Positions 44,530 through 53,372 of a DNA stretch of 64,000 nt are shown in pieces; within the stretch, counting starts at the first letter, position 1, and the number at the start of each line of letters is the position of its first letter. Source of the stretch: Butyrivibrio sp. VCD2006 (GTDB taxonomy: Bacteria; Bacillota; Clostridia; Lachnospirales; Lachnospiraceae); contig NZ_AUIX01000023.1 of assembly GCF_000423925.1 (NCBI RefSeq), positions 1 through 64,000 on the forward strand. Reading direction: 5' to 3'. The translations under genes were made by a program, and so were the position numbers. The notes under the pieces are model-generated. The model did no database searches, was not told the origin of the DNA, and saw only the letters and a list, made by a program, of their open reading frames with translations.

Positions 44530-46308
44530 ATGAGTGATATAGGAAGAGAAAAAGACTGGTACAAGCGCATGGCGTTTTACCAGATATGGGTTCGAAGCTT
44601 TGCCGACGGTAACGGAGACGGCATAGGCGATCTTTATGGCGTCTACGATAAGCTTGAGTACGTGAAAAATCTGGGAGTTGACGGCATCTGGTTCTCGCCG
44701 CTGTATCCTTCGCCCAATGCGGATTACGGCTACGACATTTCCGACTACAAGGATATCCATCCGGATTACGGCACTCTTGATCAGTTTAAAAAGGTGCTGA
44801 ATAAGGCCCATGAGCTTGGCCTTAAGGTCATCATGGATCTCGTGGTCAATCACACCTCGGATGAGCATCCATGGTTCATAGAGAGCAGGAAGGGCAAGGA
44901 CAACCCTTACAGCGATTACTATATCTGGCGCGATAAACCCAACAACTGGGACTCTCTTTTTGAGGGAAAAGCCTGGGAATATGATGAGCAGAGAGGCCAG
45001 TACTATCTTCATATTTTTGCGAAAAAGCAGCCTGACCTTAACATGGACAATCCTAAGGTTCGTGAGGAAGTCAAATCCATAATGCGCTTCTGGCTTGATA
45101 TGGGAGTCGATGGATTCAGAGAGGACGTTATCAATTTTATATCGAAGCAGGAGGGACTGCCGAACGGCTTGCCGTTTTTGCCTGCCGTGAACGGAATGCC
45201 CTATTACAAGGACGGTCCGCACATCCATGAATATCTTGGAGAATTCCGCAAGGTCTGCGAGGAATATGACTGCTTTCAGATTGGTGAAGGACCCATGACC
45301 ACTGTGAATTCTGCTTTGAAATATCTGACAGGCGAGAACAAGTCGCTGGATATGATGATTTCCTTTGATCACATGATGGCAGACTGTCTCTATACAGAAT
45401 ACGTTCACAGACCATTTTCATTGGTAAAACTGAAAAGGGCCTTTACGAAGTGGCAGAACGCGCTTGCAGGAAAAGCGTGGAACAGCCTTTATCTGGAAAA
45501 TCATGATCACCCGAGGATCATCAGCCGCTACGGAAGTGAGCATTACCACAGAGAGAGTGGAACCATGCTGGCGGCATGCTTCCTGTTCCTGCAGGGCACA
45601 CCTTTCATCTATCAGGGGCAGGAGATTGGCATGACCAACATCCGTCTCCACTCCATTGACCAGTATATCGATGTATCAAGCATAACGAATTACAACACAT
45701 ATCATCTCAAGGATACTGAAAAGAGAAGGATTCGCAGGATTCACCTATCAAGTAGGGATTCGGCAAGGACTCCTGTGCAGTGGGACGATTCTAGGTATGC
45801 CGGCTTTTCTACAGTGAAGCCGTGGTTTTATGTGAATCCCAATTATAAAAAGATCAACGTGAAAGCTGAGGAGAAGGACGAATTCAGCGTTCTCAATTTT
45901 TACAGAAAATGCCTCTCCTTAAGAAAGAGCTCCAAGGCCCTTCTCTATGGAGATTACAAGGAGTACTTCCCTAAGGACAGCAATATTTATATGTATGAGC
46001 GCTCACTCGGAACCGTGAGCTATCTGATCATCTGCTCATTTTCAAGGCTTCCTGCGAAGGTCAGCATTCCTGATAAGTTCATTGGCAAAAAGGGACAGCT
46101 CATGCTCTGCAATTATCCCGACAGGAAACAGATGGTGGGAGATCTGAAGATCAGTGATTCCATAAAGCAGGTATCAAAGAGTATGCTCGATGAAAAGTCT
46201 CTTGAAGCAGGAGAGGAGCTTGTGAGAAAGGAACTGTGCACCATCGCGGTTCAGCATGGAATGTACAGGCCCTATGAGGCGAGAGTTTACAGGTTTAGGG
46301 TTCAATAA
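44530..46308 (+). CDS. GH13 alpha-glucosidase (oligo-1,6-glucosidase type)
   Basis: 592 residues from the ATG after AGGTG; the GTG at 44521 is less well placed. The TIM barrel holds the family regions: DLVVNHTSDEHPWF, GVDGFREDVINF (nucleophile Asp199), FQIGEGPMTT (acid/base Glu253) and YLENHDHPRI (Asp326). The QPDLNMDNPKVR segment is typical of GH13_31 enzymes acting on isomaltose-like or short alpha-glucans. Compared with common relatives, ENHDQ reads ENHDH. It has no signal peptide, so it acts in the cytoplasm on imported oligosaccharides. Confidence 0.9.
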   Translation: MSDIGREKDWYKRMAFYQIWVRSFADGNGDGIGDLYGVYDKLEYVKNLGVDGIWFSPLYPSPNADYGYDISDYKDIHPDYGTLDQFKKVLNKAHELGLKVIMDLVVNHTSDEHPWFIESRKGKDNPYSDYYIWRDKPNNWDSLFEGKAWEYDEQRGQYYLHIFAKKQPDLNMDNPKVREEVKSIMRFWLDMGVDGFREDVINFISKQEGLPNGLPFLPAVNGMPYYKDGPHIHEYLGEFRKVCEEYDCFQIGEGPMTTVNSALKYLTGENKSLDMMISFDHMMADCLYTEYVHRPFSLVKLKRAFTKWQNALAGKAWNSLYLENHDHPRIISRYGSEHYHRESGTMLAACFLFLQGTPFIYQGQEIGMTNIRLHSIDQYIDVSSITNYNTYHLKDTEKRRIRRIHLSSRDSARTPVQWDDSRYAGFSTVKPWFYVNPNYKKINVKAEEKDEFSVLNFYRKCLSLRKSSKALLYGDYKEYFPKDSNIYMYERSLGTVSYLIICSFSRLPAKVSIPDKFIGKKGQLMLCNYPDRKQMVGDLKISDSIKQVSKSMLDEKSLEAGEELVRKELCTIAVQHGMYRPYEARVYRFRVQ

Positions 46309-46335
46309 AAAAGACTTCCCCACTGCGGAAGTCTT
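46304..46335 (-). terminator. Shared terminator between convergent genes
   Basis: AAGACTTCC-CCACTGC-GGAAGTCTT. On the minus strand it is followed by TTTTTTATTG, so it best serves the minus-strand operon. The stem overlaps the stop codon of the minus-strand gene and starts three bases after the GH13 stop. Confidence 0.8.
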
Positions 46336-47308
46336 AATTTCTAAACACGATCCAATTGTGAGACCAGGGTACAGGAAGTCCGAAAAGAGTTACAACCTTT
46401 TCGGCTGCATTGCGGTACCAGGAGTAATTCCATCCGGCGCCCATGTCCATGTAGACTGCGTTTGTTACGCCGAGCCTTCTAAGCTCCTTCATGAATTCAT
46501 CAAAATGAAGCATGTTTACGGAATCGATGATACAAAGACTTCCGTTAAGCTCAGCGAGAGTTCTGTAGCAGCGGGCTCTTGGCCTGTCAAAGCGCATAAC
46601 AGTCTTTTTATCTTTTATAAGTGCGAATTGCATGAAGCCGCTTCCTCCCTCAGAGGCGGCCTTTTTTATTGCACCTTGCGGGTCATCGAATTCAAATGAG
46701 AAACCACCGTTTGAGTAGGTAAAGGCTGCGAAGGATGACTTGTTATAAGGGCTTTCATACAGCTCACCGTTTACGGCGTGATCACCCTCCACATTTTCCT
46801 GAGAAAAGCCAAGACTTACAGTGTGCTGGAAGGCTGCTCCTGAGCACCAGGTTATTGATTTGTCGAATTTTGAAGGACGATCCTTGCACACAAGCTCAAC
46901 ATCTGAATACTCGGGAAAAATCACGTAAACCTTGCCGGTGTTGTAAACTAAGGTCTCATCCCCCGGAAGGATTTTTTCAGTGGACATTCTGGTAGCATTG
47001 ATGCTGTCTTTAATTTTTACATGATACTGAGAAATCAGTCCCATAAAAATGAAGATAAATGCGGGGATTACCAAAAACGATGTTGCATAAAAAACATGGT
47101 AGACAACACGCATCAGCTTATTCTTCATCTTTTCAGGGCCGTATAAATACATGACAAGCGTGATTAGCTGCAGAGTCATCAGTGACAGATAAAAGCCGTG
47201 CAATACATTCAGCCACATTTGTGCAACAAAAAAGGCAGTATATGCTCCAAGTGAAAGGAGTGTCATGGCCATAAGCCATAATCCGGAAAGTCGTTTACGT
47301 ATGTTCAT
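46334..47308 (-). CDS. Membrane protein with phosphodiester-glycosidase-like domain
   Basis: 324 residues from the ATG preceded by GGAG; an upstream in-frame ATG at 47371 has no such site. Three hydrophobic helices (about 10-95) are followed by an extracytoplasmic domain. Its end, RARCYRTLAELNGSLCIIDS, then FDEFMKELRRLGVTNAVYMDMGAGWN, resembles the NAGPA (phosphodiester glycosidase) fold, where a similar strand precedes a Gly-rich LDGGGS motif; here that motif is MDMGAGW. The assignment is tentative. It overlaps the upstream membrane gene by 14 bases. Confidence 0.55.
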   Translation of the reverse strand: MNIRKRLSGLWLMAMTLLSLGAYTAFFVAQMWLNVLHGFYLSLMTLQLITLVMYLYGPEKMKNKLMRVVYHVFYATSFLVIPAFIFIFMGLISQYHVKIKDSINATRMSTEKILPGDETLVYNTGKVYVIFPEYSDVELVCKDRPSKFDKSITWCSGAAFQHTVSLGFSQENVEGDHAVNGELYESPYNKSSFAAFTYSNGGFSFEFDDPQGAIKKAASEGGSGFMQFALIKDKKTVMRFDRPRARCYRTLAELNGSLCIIDSVNMLHFDEFMKELRRLGVTNAVYMDMGAGWNYSWYRNAAEKVVTLFGLPVPWSHNWIVFRN

Positions 47309-47984
47309 TGTTTTTTCTCCGTTCACGTTTTTCTGCAAGCAGTTCCTGATGTAGCTGTTTAAATGAGTCAAATTGAGATTCGATGCTCACAAGCAGCAGG
47401 AATATGGACATGTCATTCAGGTATTGGAATGCATTTTTCCACAGTAACATTCGTGTAAATCCAAGCTTGCTGTTTGCAATGAGAAGCAAAAGATATACAA
47501 CAAATTTAAAGCTGATAGCCATGCGGTTTAGTATGACATTTTCAGGATTCCCGTGCCTTGCATAATTTATCAGAAAATGATTGAGGGTTATGATGATCGT
47601 CATAAGAAACGACATTCCGGCAGCAGCCAGATAAATACTACCCTGAACTCCAACTATGAGGTAAGTATCAAAGTCCTCCTCGCCCCACAGTTTTCCAAGA
47701 ACCAGATAAGCCTCCTGATACATGATACAGAACAGAACTCCGCCCATTAGTCCTTTTGCCACATCCCAGCTGTAATTGCGATATGCCAGATACATAGCTA
47801 TGGTCGTCGATAGCTTAATCAGGATTTCAAAATTGTTAAAGGAATCACCCTCGTTTGGAATAAAAACAAGACAAATGATACTGGTTACAACAACTAGCGC
47901 GCAGGCAGTTGTCATAAGCTGATCACTTAGAAATATAGATTCATTTTTCGTTTCGGTATTATTATTTTTGCTCATGGAAATCAT
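47295..47984 (-). CDS. Hypothetical membrane protein, about six helices
   Basis: 229 residues, or 226 if translation begins at the second Met (47975). Six hydrophobic segments are visible (about 25-45, 53-68, 76-97, 106-130, 145-168, 175-195). The tail is short and basic (AEKRERRKNNEHT). I recognise no family. It is first in a two-gene operon with the preceding entry, so the two products may form one membrane complex. Confidence 0.7.
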   Translation of the reverse strand: MISMSKNNNTETKNESIFLSDQLMTTACALVVVTSIICLVFIPNEGDSFNNFEILIKLSTTIAMYLAYRNYSWDVAKGLMGGVLFCIMYQEAYLVLGKLWGEEDFDTYLIVGVQGSIYLAAAGMSFLMTIIITLNHFLINYARHGNPENVILNRMAISFKFVVYLLLLIANSKLGFTRMLLWKNAFQYLNDMSIFLLLVSIESQFDSFKQLHQELLAEKRERRKNNEHT

Positions 47985-48054
47985 TTTACCAAATTGCAGG
48001 GTTCATTGCCACAAAATGTACCATTTATGCTGTCTGGAAAGAGGTGGTCTGTGT

Positions 48055-48060
48055 TATAAT
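48055..48060 (+). promoter_or_regulatory. -10 element upstream of the 48114 gene
   Basis: TATAAT preceded by TGTGT, with no good -35 (TGTCTG at about 48031). It lies 54 bases before the start codon. Confidence 0.45.
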
Positions 48061-48113
48061 CATCTTCTGAGGGGACAGTAGTATTTAAGGAGAAAGTTTT
48101 AGGGGAAAGTAAA

Positions 48114-51100
48114 ATGGGGAAAATCAAAAACAATCTGTTTTTGGTCATCGCATATTTGATGTGCATGATCGTCTTATTTGGGTGCTCATCCATAATTACC
48201 AGAGCGGAAACAATGATTCCTGCAGAGAATCTTGGTTTTAAAGGTGACGGATATGTTTTCACGGCAAGAACACCGGGATATTATTCTGTTTTGCTCGTCT
48301 GCAAGGATGATACCGGGACAGAGAGACTTATCTTTTCCGGTTATAACGGTTACCAGGACATAGCTCAAACGATCACTGGAACAAGCACAGAAATAGATCA
48401 CGGTTTTAATTACCTTGGAACATATACGCTTTATGTCATTGGTTCACTTAATAAGATGAAGGAATATGGTTCGATAGAGTCGTATAAGAATGAGCCGGGT
48501 TGTGTGATATCAAGCTATTCGACAACAATAACCGAGCGTATGCCACAGCCTCAGGATTTAACTCTCAAGGTAAAAAAGAAGAACGGAGAAAAATGCTACT
48601 GGATTACCTGGTCGGATGTAAACCGTGCTCATTTGATCGAGGCTACCGGATACCAAGGCACTTATTGCTCCGACACGAATTACGATACTATTACTGCACG
48701 TGAATATGAAACAAAAATAAAGGTTAAGGTATTAACCAGCAATTTAAATAAATATGCTAACTCTGAGCCTGTTATTTTAATTGGTCCTGCGTGTACTGAT
48801 ATTTATGATCCTGATCCTGAGGATGCTAACGAGGATCCTGACCCTGAGATTAGTGATGTTCCATGGCCGGAAGGTTCTGAGGAATCTGATGATCAAAAGG
48901 ATCCTACAGACCCCGGTGAACCAACGCTCCCTCCAAAGCCAAAGAGCACAAACAGAGAACTTTTTGTGGCAGATGCAACGGATACGGCAATGACTGTTGA
49001 CTGGAGCTGCGGCGTAGAAAAGATGATCGAAGAATGGCAGGATGCCGGTGCTAAGTCATGGAAGATAAAAAAACCAACAATTGGCTTCATGAAGCTGCCT
49101 TATAAAATAAATGAATTCAGTAAAGTACAACGTGTAAGTGTTGATTTTGATAAAAAACAGCATACGATCAAAAATCTTGAGCCAAATACCGGCTATTATG
49201 TAACTGTTTCGTTTGATTACGAATATAAGAAAAAATCAGGCAGTCTGGCCAAAGGAAGCAAATCCTTCACGCTTGAGGAAGCATATACGGGTGGAGCTTC
49301 TACTGCAGGAAGCATGAAGGTTTTAGGTGTTACGGGAACTACGGCGCAGGTAGATATCAGGCCGCTGATCAAGAAGATTAAAGAGGAATCCTTGGCTGAG
49401 GGTGCAAAGCGCGTTGAACTGCATTCTGCATATCTTGGCTTTGCGGATCAGGCAGAGGGTAAGGAAGCTGCTCTTAAAGATGCGAAAGCGATGGCGGGAA
49501 GTGGGGAGTATAGGTTCCATTATAATCAGGGGAATTATACTGTACGCGGACTTTCCACAAAGCATTCTTATACCTTTGTTACATCAATTGTCGTTCAGAG
49601 TACCTTTGTAAAAGAAGGGAAAAACTATCAGACAATCAAAAGCATCTATTCGGTTTTGCCGGATGTTACTACAGAGAGTTACGATGATTCCGCAGTTTTT
49701 GCACCTATAGAGGAATCGCATGAAAAAAACACTAGAAAAGATCTCGATGATAGTGTAGAGATCTATCCGATTTATAGATCCAGTAGTTTTCAATTTTCTG
49801 CAGAAGCCATGACTGATACTATCACAGTAGACTGGTCAAAGCAGGATGACAGCGGTGCAGTAGTAAGTGGACCAAATAATGAGAAGAAAATCTACCTCGC
49901 TTGTGTTGAGGAGGCGAATTATGACAAAGAAGCTGACGAGCGGCAATTTGGAGCACTGAAAAATTTCGGACCGAATGTACGCGAGGCTGTAAAAAAGGTA
50001 GATGCAAGGTTAATCAAAGTCGATCCTAAAGATAAGACGTATACTTTTACAGAACTTGATCCTGATAAATCTTATCTTGTAATGATGCTCTGCAGCTTCA
50101 AAAAAGGAACTTTATCCTATAAAAAGATGTACGCATATAAACGCGGCATTGTAACAGAGGGAGAAAAGGGTACTTATGATCTTCGTAAGGGCATAGAGAA
50201 ATTTACCAAAAATGCGGATATGTACAACGTAGCCCTGACAAGAAAAGGAAGTGAAGCATATCTTGACTGGAGCAAAACCTTAGAGAAATTCTTTGCTCAG
50301 GATTATTTCAAGGAGCGCTTCGCAAAATTACTTACAACCGGTGGATATCAAACAGCTATAGGTTATTGCGAACTTCCGACCAGGTATACAGAGAAGGAAT
50401 TGAAGAACTGCTATCTGGCTGCAAGATCGATGGCATATTCGAGAGACTATGCATCAATCTGTATAGACTCAAAATATACAAATGCCAGAATTTTTGGTCT
50501 TAAGCCCGGGGTTAAATATGTTTTTGCAATCAGGTTCAATTATGGATGCTATGAATATGGAACCTTGACCTCGTTAGAAGACACCATGTACGCCGATGAA
50601 AATGGTCTCAACTACCTGAAGTGTAAGAAGGTTGGAAAGAATTATGTCGGCTTTGATAATCAGCCTCCGGCTGAGGAAGAGCCCGGAGATGAGCATGGTA
50701 GTGGAGATGAACCTGGCGGTGGCTCCGATAGTGGAGAATCCGGCGGTGGAAACGGTGGTTCCGATAGTGGAGAATCCGGCGGTTCAGGTAGTGATAATGG
50801 TGGTTCCGGTAACGGCAGTTCAGACAATGGCGGCTCCGGTAGTGATAATGGTGGTTCTGGCAACGATAACGGCGGTTCCGACAATGGCGGTTCTGCTAGC
50901 GATAACGGTAATGGCGGCTCTGACAATGGCGGAGCAGGCAACGATAACGGTGGTTCTGGTAGCAACAATGGCGGCTCTGATAGTGGCAACAGCAGCACAG
51001 AAAACGGAACCTCTGCAGCTACAACACCCGTAACTGTTAACACGCAGAATACTCCAATATCCTATAGTGAAAACGGAGTTACTTACAAAATCGGCGTTGA

Positions 51101-51440
51101 CGGAAAAGCTACAGTGGCAAAGATAGACGCAGTTAAGAGGGCTACTATAAATGTAGTAACAGTGAATGGAGTTGAATATCCTGTAACCTCAATTGCAAAG
51201 AATGCTGCAAAGGGCAACAAGAAGCTCGCGTCACTTACAATAGGATCAAATGTCACCAGGATCGAAAGCAAAGCCTTCTATAATTGTAAGAAGCTAAAGA
51301 AGGTTACAGTTAAGGCAAATAAATCTCTTTCAGTAGGAAAGGGAGCTTTCGGCAAGCTTAGCAAGGATGCAAGCGTTAAAATAAACGGCGTCAAGGGAAA
51401 AACTAAGAAAAAACTTATTAAAATAATCTCAAGCAAGTGA
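48114..51440 (+). CDS. Large secreted lipoprotein-like protein with fibronectin-III-like modules and leucine-rich tail
   Basis: 1108 residues. The signal sequence ends LFGCSS, a possible lipobox at Cys24. Three similar long modules each contain a (V/L)DWS motif (near 295, 572 and 718) and a later (Y/F)TVRGL or YTFTELDPDKSY-type strand, suggesting fibronectin-III or related sandwiches. An Asp-Pro-rich linker lies before the first. Residues about 863-966 are a Gly-Ser-Asn-Asp repeat linker. The last 130 residues form a BspA-like leucine-rich domain (VTSIAKNAAKGNKKLASLTI, then VTRIESKAFYNCKKLKKVTV). It is probably an adhesive or polymer-binding surface protein. GGGGAAAG precedes the ATG. Confidence 0.78.
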   Translation: MGKIKNNLFLVIAYLMCMIVLFGCSSIITRAETMIPAENLGFKGDGYVFTARTPGYYSVLLVCKDDTGTERLIFSGYNGYQDIAQTITGTSTEIDHGFNYLGTYTLYVIGSLNKMKEYGSIESYKNEPGCVISSYSTTITERMPQPQDLTLKVKKKNGEKCYWITWSDVNRAHLIEATGYQGTYCSDTNYDTITAREYETKIKVKVLTSNLNKYANSEPVILIGPACTDIYDPDPEDANEDPDPEISDVPWPEGSEESDDQKDPTDPGEPTLPPKPKSTNRELFVADATDTAMTVDWSCGVEKMIEEWQDAGAKSWKIKKPTIGFMKLPYKINEFSKVQRVSVDFDKKQHTIKNLEPNTGYYVTVSFDYEYKKKSGSLAKGSKSFTLEEAYTGGASTAGSMKVLGVTGTTAQVDIRPLIKKIKEESLAEGAKRVELHSAYLGFADQAEGKEAALKDAKAMAGSGEYRFHYNQGNYTVRGLSTKHSYTFVTSIVVQSTFVKEGKNYQTIKSIYSVLPDVTTESYDDSAVFAPIEESHEKNTRKDLDDSVEIYPIYRSSSFQFSAEAMTDTITVDWSKQDDSGAVVSGPNNEKKIYLACVEEANYDKEADERQFGALKNFGPNVREAVKKVDARLIKVDPKDKTYTFTELDPDKSYLVMMLCSFKKGTLSYKKMYAYKRGIVTEGEKGTYDLRKGIEKFTKNADMYNVALTRKGSEAYLDWSKTLEKFFAQDYFKERFAKLLTTGGYQTAIGYCELPTRYTEKELKNCYLAARSMAYSRDYASICIDSKYTNARIFGLKPGVKYVFAIRFNYGCYEYGTLTSLEDTMYADENGLNYLKCKKVGKNYVGFDNQPPAEEEPGDEHGSGDEPGGGSDSGESGGGNGGSDSGESGGSGSDNGGSGNGSSDNGGSGSDNGGSGNDNGGSDNGGSASDNGNGGSDNGGAGNDNGGSGSNNGGSDSGNSSTENGTSAATTPVTVNTQNTPISYSENGVTYKIGVDGKATVAKIDAVKRATINVVTVNGVEYPVTSIAKNAAKGNKKLASLTIGSNVTRIESKAFYNCKKLKKVTVKANKSLSVGKGAFGKLSKDASVKINGVKGKTKKKLIKIISSK

Positions 51441-51466
51441 TAAACCTAAGCTACAATAAATGATTT

Positions 51467-51513
51467 CAGATGCATCTTTGAGAGTGCAGGATTCTCGAAG
51501 ATGCATCTTTTTA
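51467..51513 (+). terminator. Terminator before cysS
   Basis: AGATGCATCTTTGAGA pairs with TCTCGAAGATGCATCT, then TTTTTAA. It is 27 bases after the upstream stop codon. Confidence 0.9.
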
Positions 51514-51550
51514 AAAAGTGTTTATAACAAGTTTTTAGCTTTTGTGAATC

Positions 51551-51580
51551 TTGTTAAAACATTAGATTTTTTGATATAAT
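51551..51580 (+). promoter_or_regulatory. cysS promoter
   Basis: TTGTTA (51551-51556), 18-base spacer, TATAAT (51575-51580). Only about 35 bases separate it from the ribosome site, which leaves no room for a T-box leader. Confidence 0.65.
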
Positions 51581-51621
51581 GTCGAATGATATAGTTTTTG
51601 ATTTTAAGGAGCAGTCTAGAG

Positions 51622-53148
51622 ATGGCACATAAATTCAGCTTTTATAACACTCTTAAAAGAGATGTGGAGGAGTTCATCCCCAGAGAGGACGGCAAGGTTT
51701 CAATGTATACCTGCGGCCCCACAGTTTACCATTTTGCACATATCGGTAATATCCGTACATATATCATGCAGGACGCACTCATCAAGGCACTTGAATATTG
51801 TGGCTACGATGTAAAGCGCGTAATGAACATCACTGATGTCGGCCACCTTTCATCAGATGCTGACACAGGTGAGGACAAGATGCTTGCAGGCGCAAAGCGC
51901 GAGCACAAGACAGTAATGGAGATCGCTGATTTCTATACCAAGGCATTCTTCAAGGATTTCGATGCTGTCGGCAATAAGCGCCCCGATGTCATCGAGCCTG
52001 CAACCAACTGCATTCCTGAGTTCATCCACATGGTTGAGACTCTTCTTGAAAAGGGCTATGCATACGTTGCCGGTGGTAACGTTTACTTCGATACCAGCAA
52101 GCTTGAGGATTACTATGTATTTTCATCTGCTATCGAGAAGGAGCAGCTTGCAGTCGGTGTCCGCGATGACGTTGAAGAGGATACAGCCAAGAAGAACAAG
52201 ACAGACTTCGTTCTTTGGTTTACAAAGTCCAAGTTTGAGGACCAGGCTCTTAAGTGGGACAGCCCCTGGGGTGTTGGTTATCCCGGCTGGCACATCGAGT
52301 GCTCATGCATTTCCATGAAGCACCTTGGTGAGTTCATCGATATCCACTGTGGTGGTGTTGATAACATTTTCCCTCACCACACCAATGAGATTGCTCAGTC
52401 CGAGAGCTACCTTGGTCACGAGTGGTGCAAATACTGGTTCCACTCCAATCACTTAAATGACAGAGCAGGAAAAATGAGTAAGTCCAAGGGTGCGGTTCTC
52501 ACAGTTTCCGTACTTCAGGAGAAGGGCTATGATCCCCTTGTTTACAGATTCTTCTGCCTCCAGTCACATTACAGAAAGCCCCTCGAGTTTTCCTTCGAGG
52601 TTCTTGATAACACAGTGACAGCCTACAACAACCTTGTTAAGAAGGTTGAGGCACTCATCGCTTCTGATGAAACATTGAAGGCACTCTCAGAGAAATGCAA
52701 GCAGGATAAGGCCTCAGAGGCAGCAGAAGCTACAGATGTTGCACAGGTTCTTGAAGCAATCAGAAACAGCGCAGACGTAGATCAGAATGTGAAGAAGGAG
52801 TTTGAGGATAAATTCGCGGATGCGGTTTCAAACGACCTCAACACTTCAATGGCTATAACACTTCTTTACGATGTACTTAAGGCTGACACAAATGCAGCTA
52901 CAAAGCTTGCACTTGTAGATAGCTTTGACAAGGTTCTTTCTTTGGACCTCATCGGACATGCACTTGCAGATGACTCTGCAGACATCGATCCTGAGCTTGA
53001 AGTTTACATCAAGGACGCTATCGAGAGAAGAGCAGCAGCTAAGAAGGCAAAGGACTTTGCAACAGCTGATGCTATAAGAGATGAACTCCTTGCCAAGGGT
53101 GTTGAGATCAAGGACACACGCGAAGGCGTTAAGTGGACACTTATCTGA
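51622..53148 (+). CDS. cysS: Cysteinyl-tRNA synthetase
   Basis: 508 residues from the ATG ten bases after AAGGAG; an upstream in-frame start at 51598 lacks a ribosome site. The HIGH-type motif is HIGN in TCGPTVYHFAHIGN, and KMSKS occurs in GKMSKSKG. Zinc-site residues are the Cys of CGPTVY, the Cys of HIECSC and the His/Glu of FPHHTNEIAQ. It charges tRNA-Cys with cysteine in the cytoplasm. The C-terminal helical part is complete. It is flanked by terminators on both sides, so it is transcribed alone between two giant surface-protein genes. Confidence 0.97.
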   Translation: MAHKFSFYNTLKRDVEEFIPREDGKVSMYTCGPTVYHFAHIGNIRTYIMQDALIKALEYCGYDVKRVMNITDVGHLSSDADTGEDKMLAGAKREHKTVMEIADFYTKAFFKDFDAVGNKRPDVIEPATNCIPEFIHMVETLLEKGYAYVAGGNVYFDTSKLEDYYVFSSAIEKEQLAVGVRDDVEEDTAKKNKTDFVLWFTKSKFEDQALKWDSPWGVGYPGWHIECSCISMKHLGEFIDIHCGGVDNIFPHHTNEIAQSESYLGHEWCKYWFHSNHLNDRAGKMSKSKGAVLTVSVLQEKGYDPLVYRFFCLQSHYRKPLEFSFEVLDNTVTAYNNLVKKVEALIASDETLKALSEKCKQDKASEAAEATDVAQVLEAIRNSADVDQNVKKEFEDKFADAVSNDLNTSMAITLLYDVLKADTNAATKLALVDSFDKVLSLDLIGHALADDSADIDPELEVYIKDAIERRAAAKKAKDFATADAIRDELLAKGVEIKDTREGVKWTLI

Positions 53149-53175
53149 CAACAAGTTAAATAAGAATAATTAAGA

Positions 53176-53212
53176 AAGACTACCGGTTATGATGGCTGGT
53201 AGTCTTTTTTTT
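53176..53212 (+). terminator. Terminator after cysS
   Basis: AAGACTACC pairs with GGTAGTCTT around a 13-base loop, followed by a run of eight T. Confidence 0.92.
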
Positions 53213-53372
53213 CGCGCAAAAATTATCTTTAAAACATAATCATAAAAATTTAATAATATGCATTATTGTATTTTGAATATGATTGGAATATTATCGACTT
53301 AGTGAGTCTCCGAAAGAGGTGCTCAATTTTGATAAGAAAGTGTTACGTGTATTCAATAACAAGGAGGTTTCT

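Noticed and set aside
51581-51621. T-box leader for cysS
   Set aside because: Only about 40 bases separate the promoter -10 from the start codon, and no T-box sequence is present.
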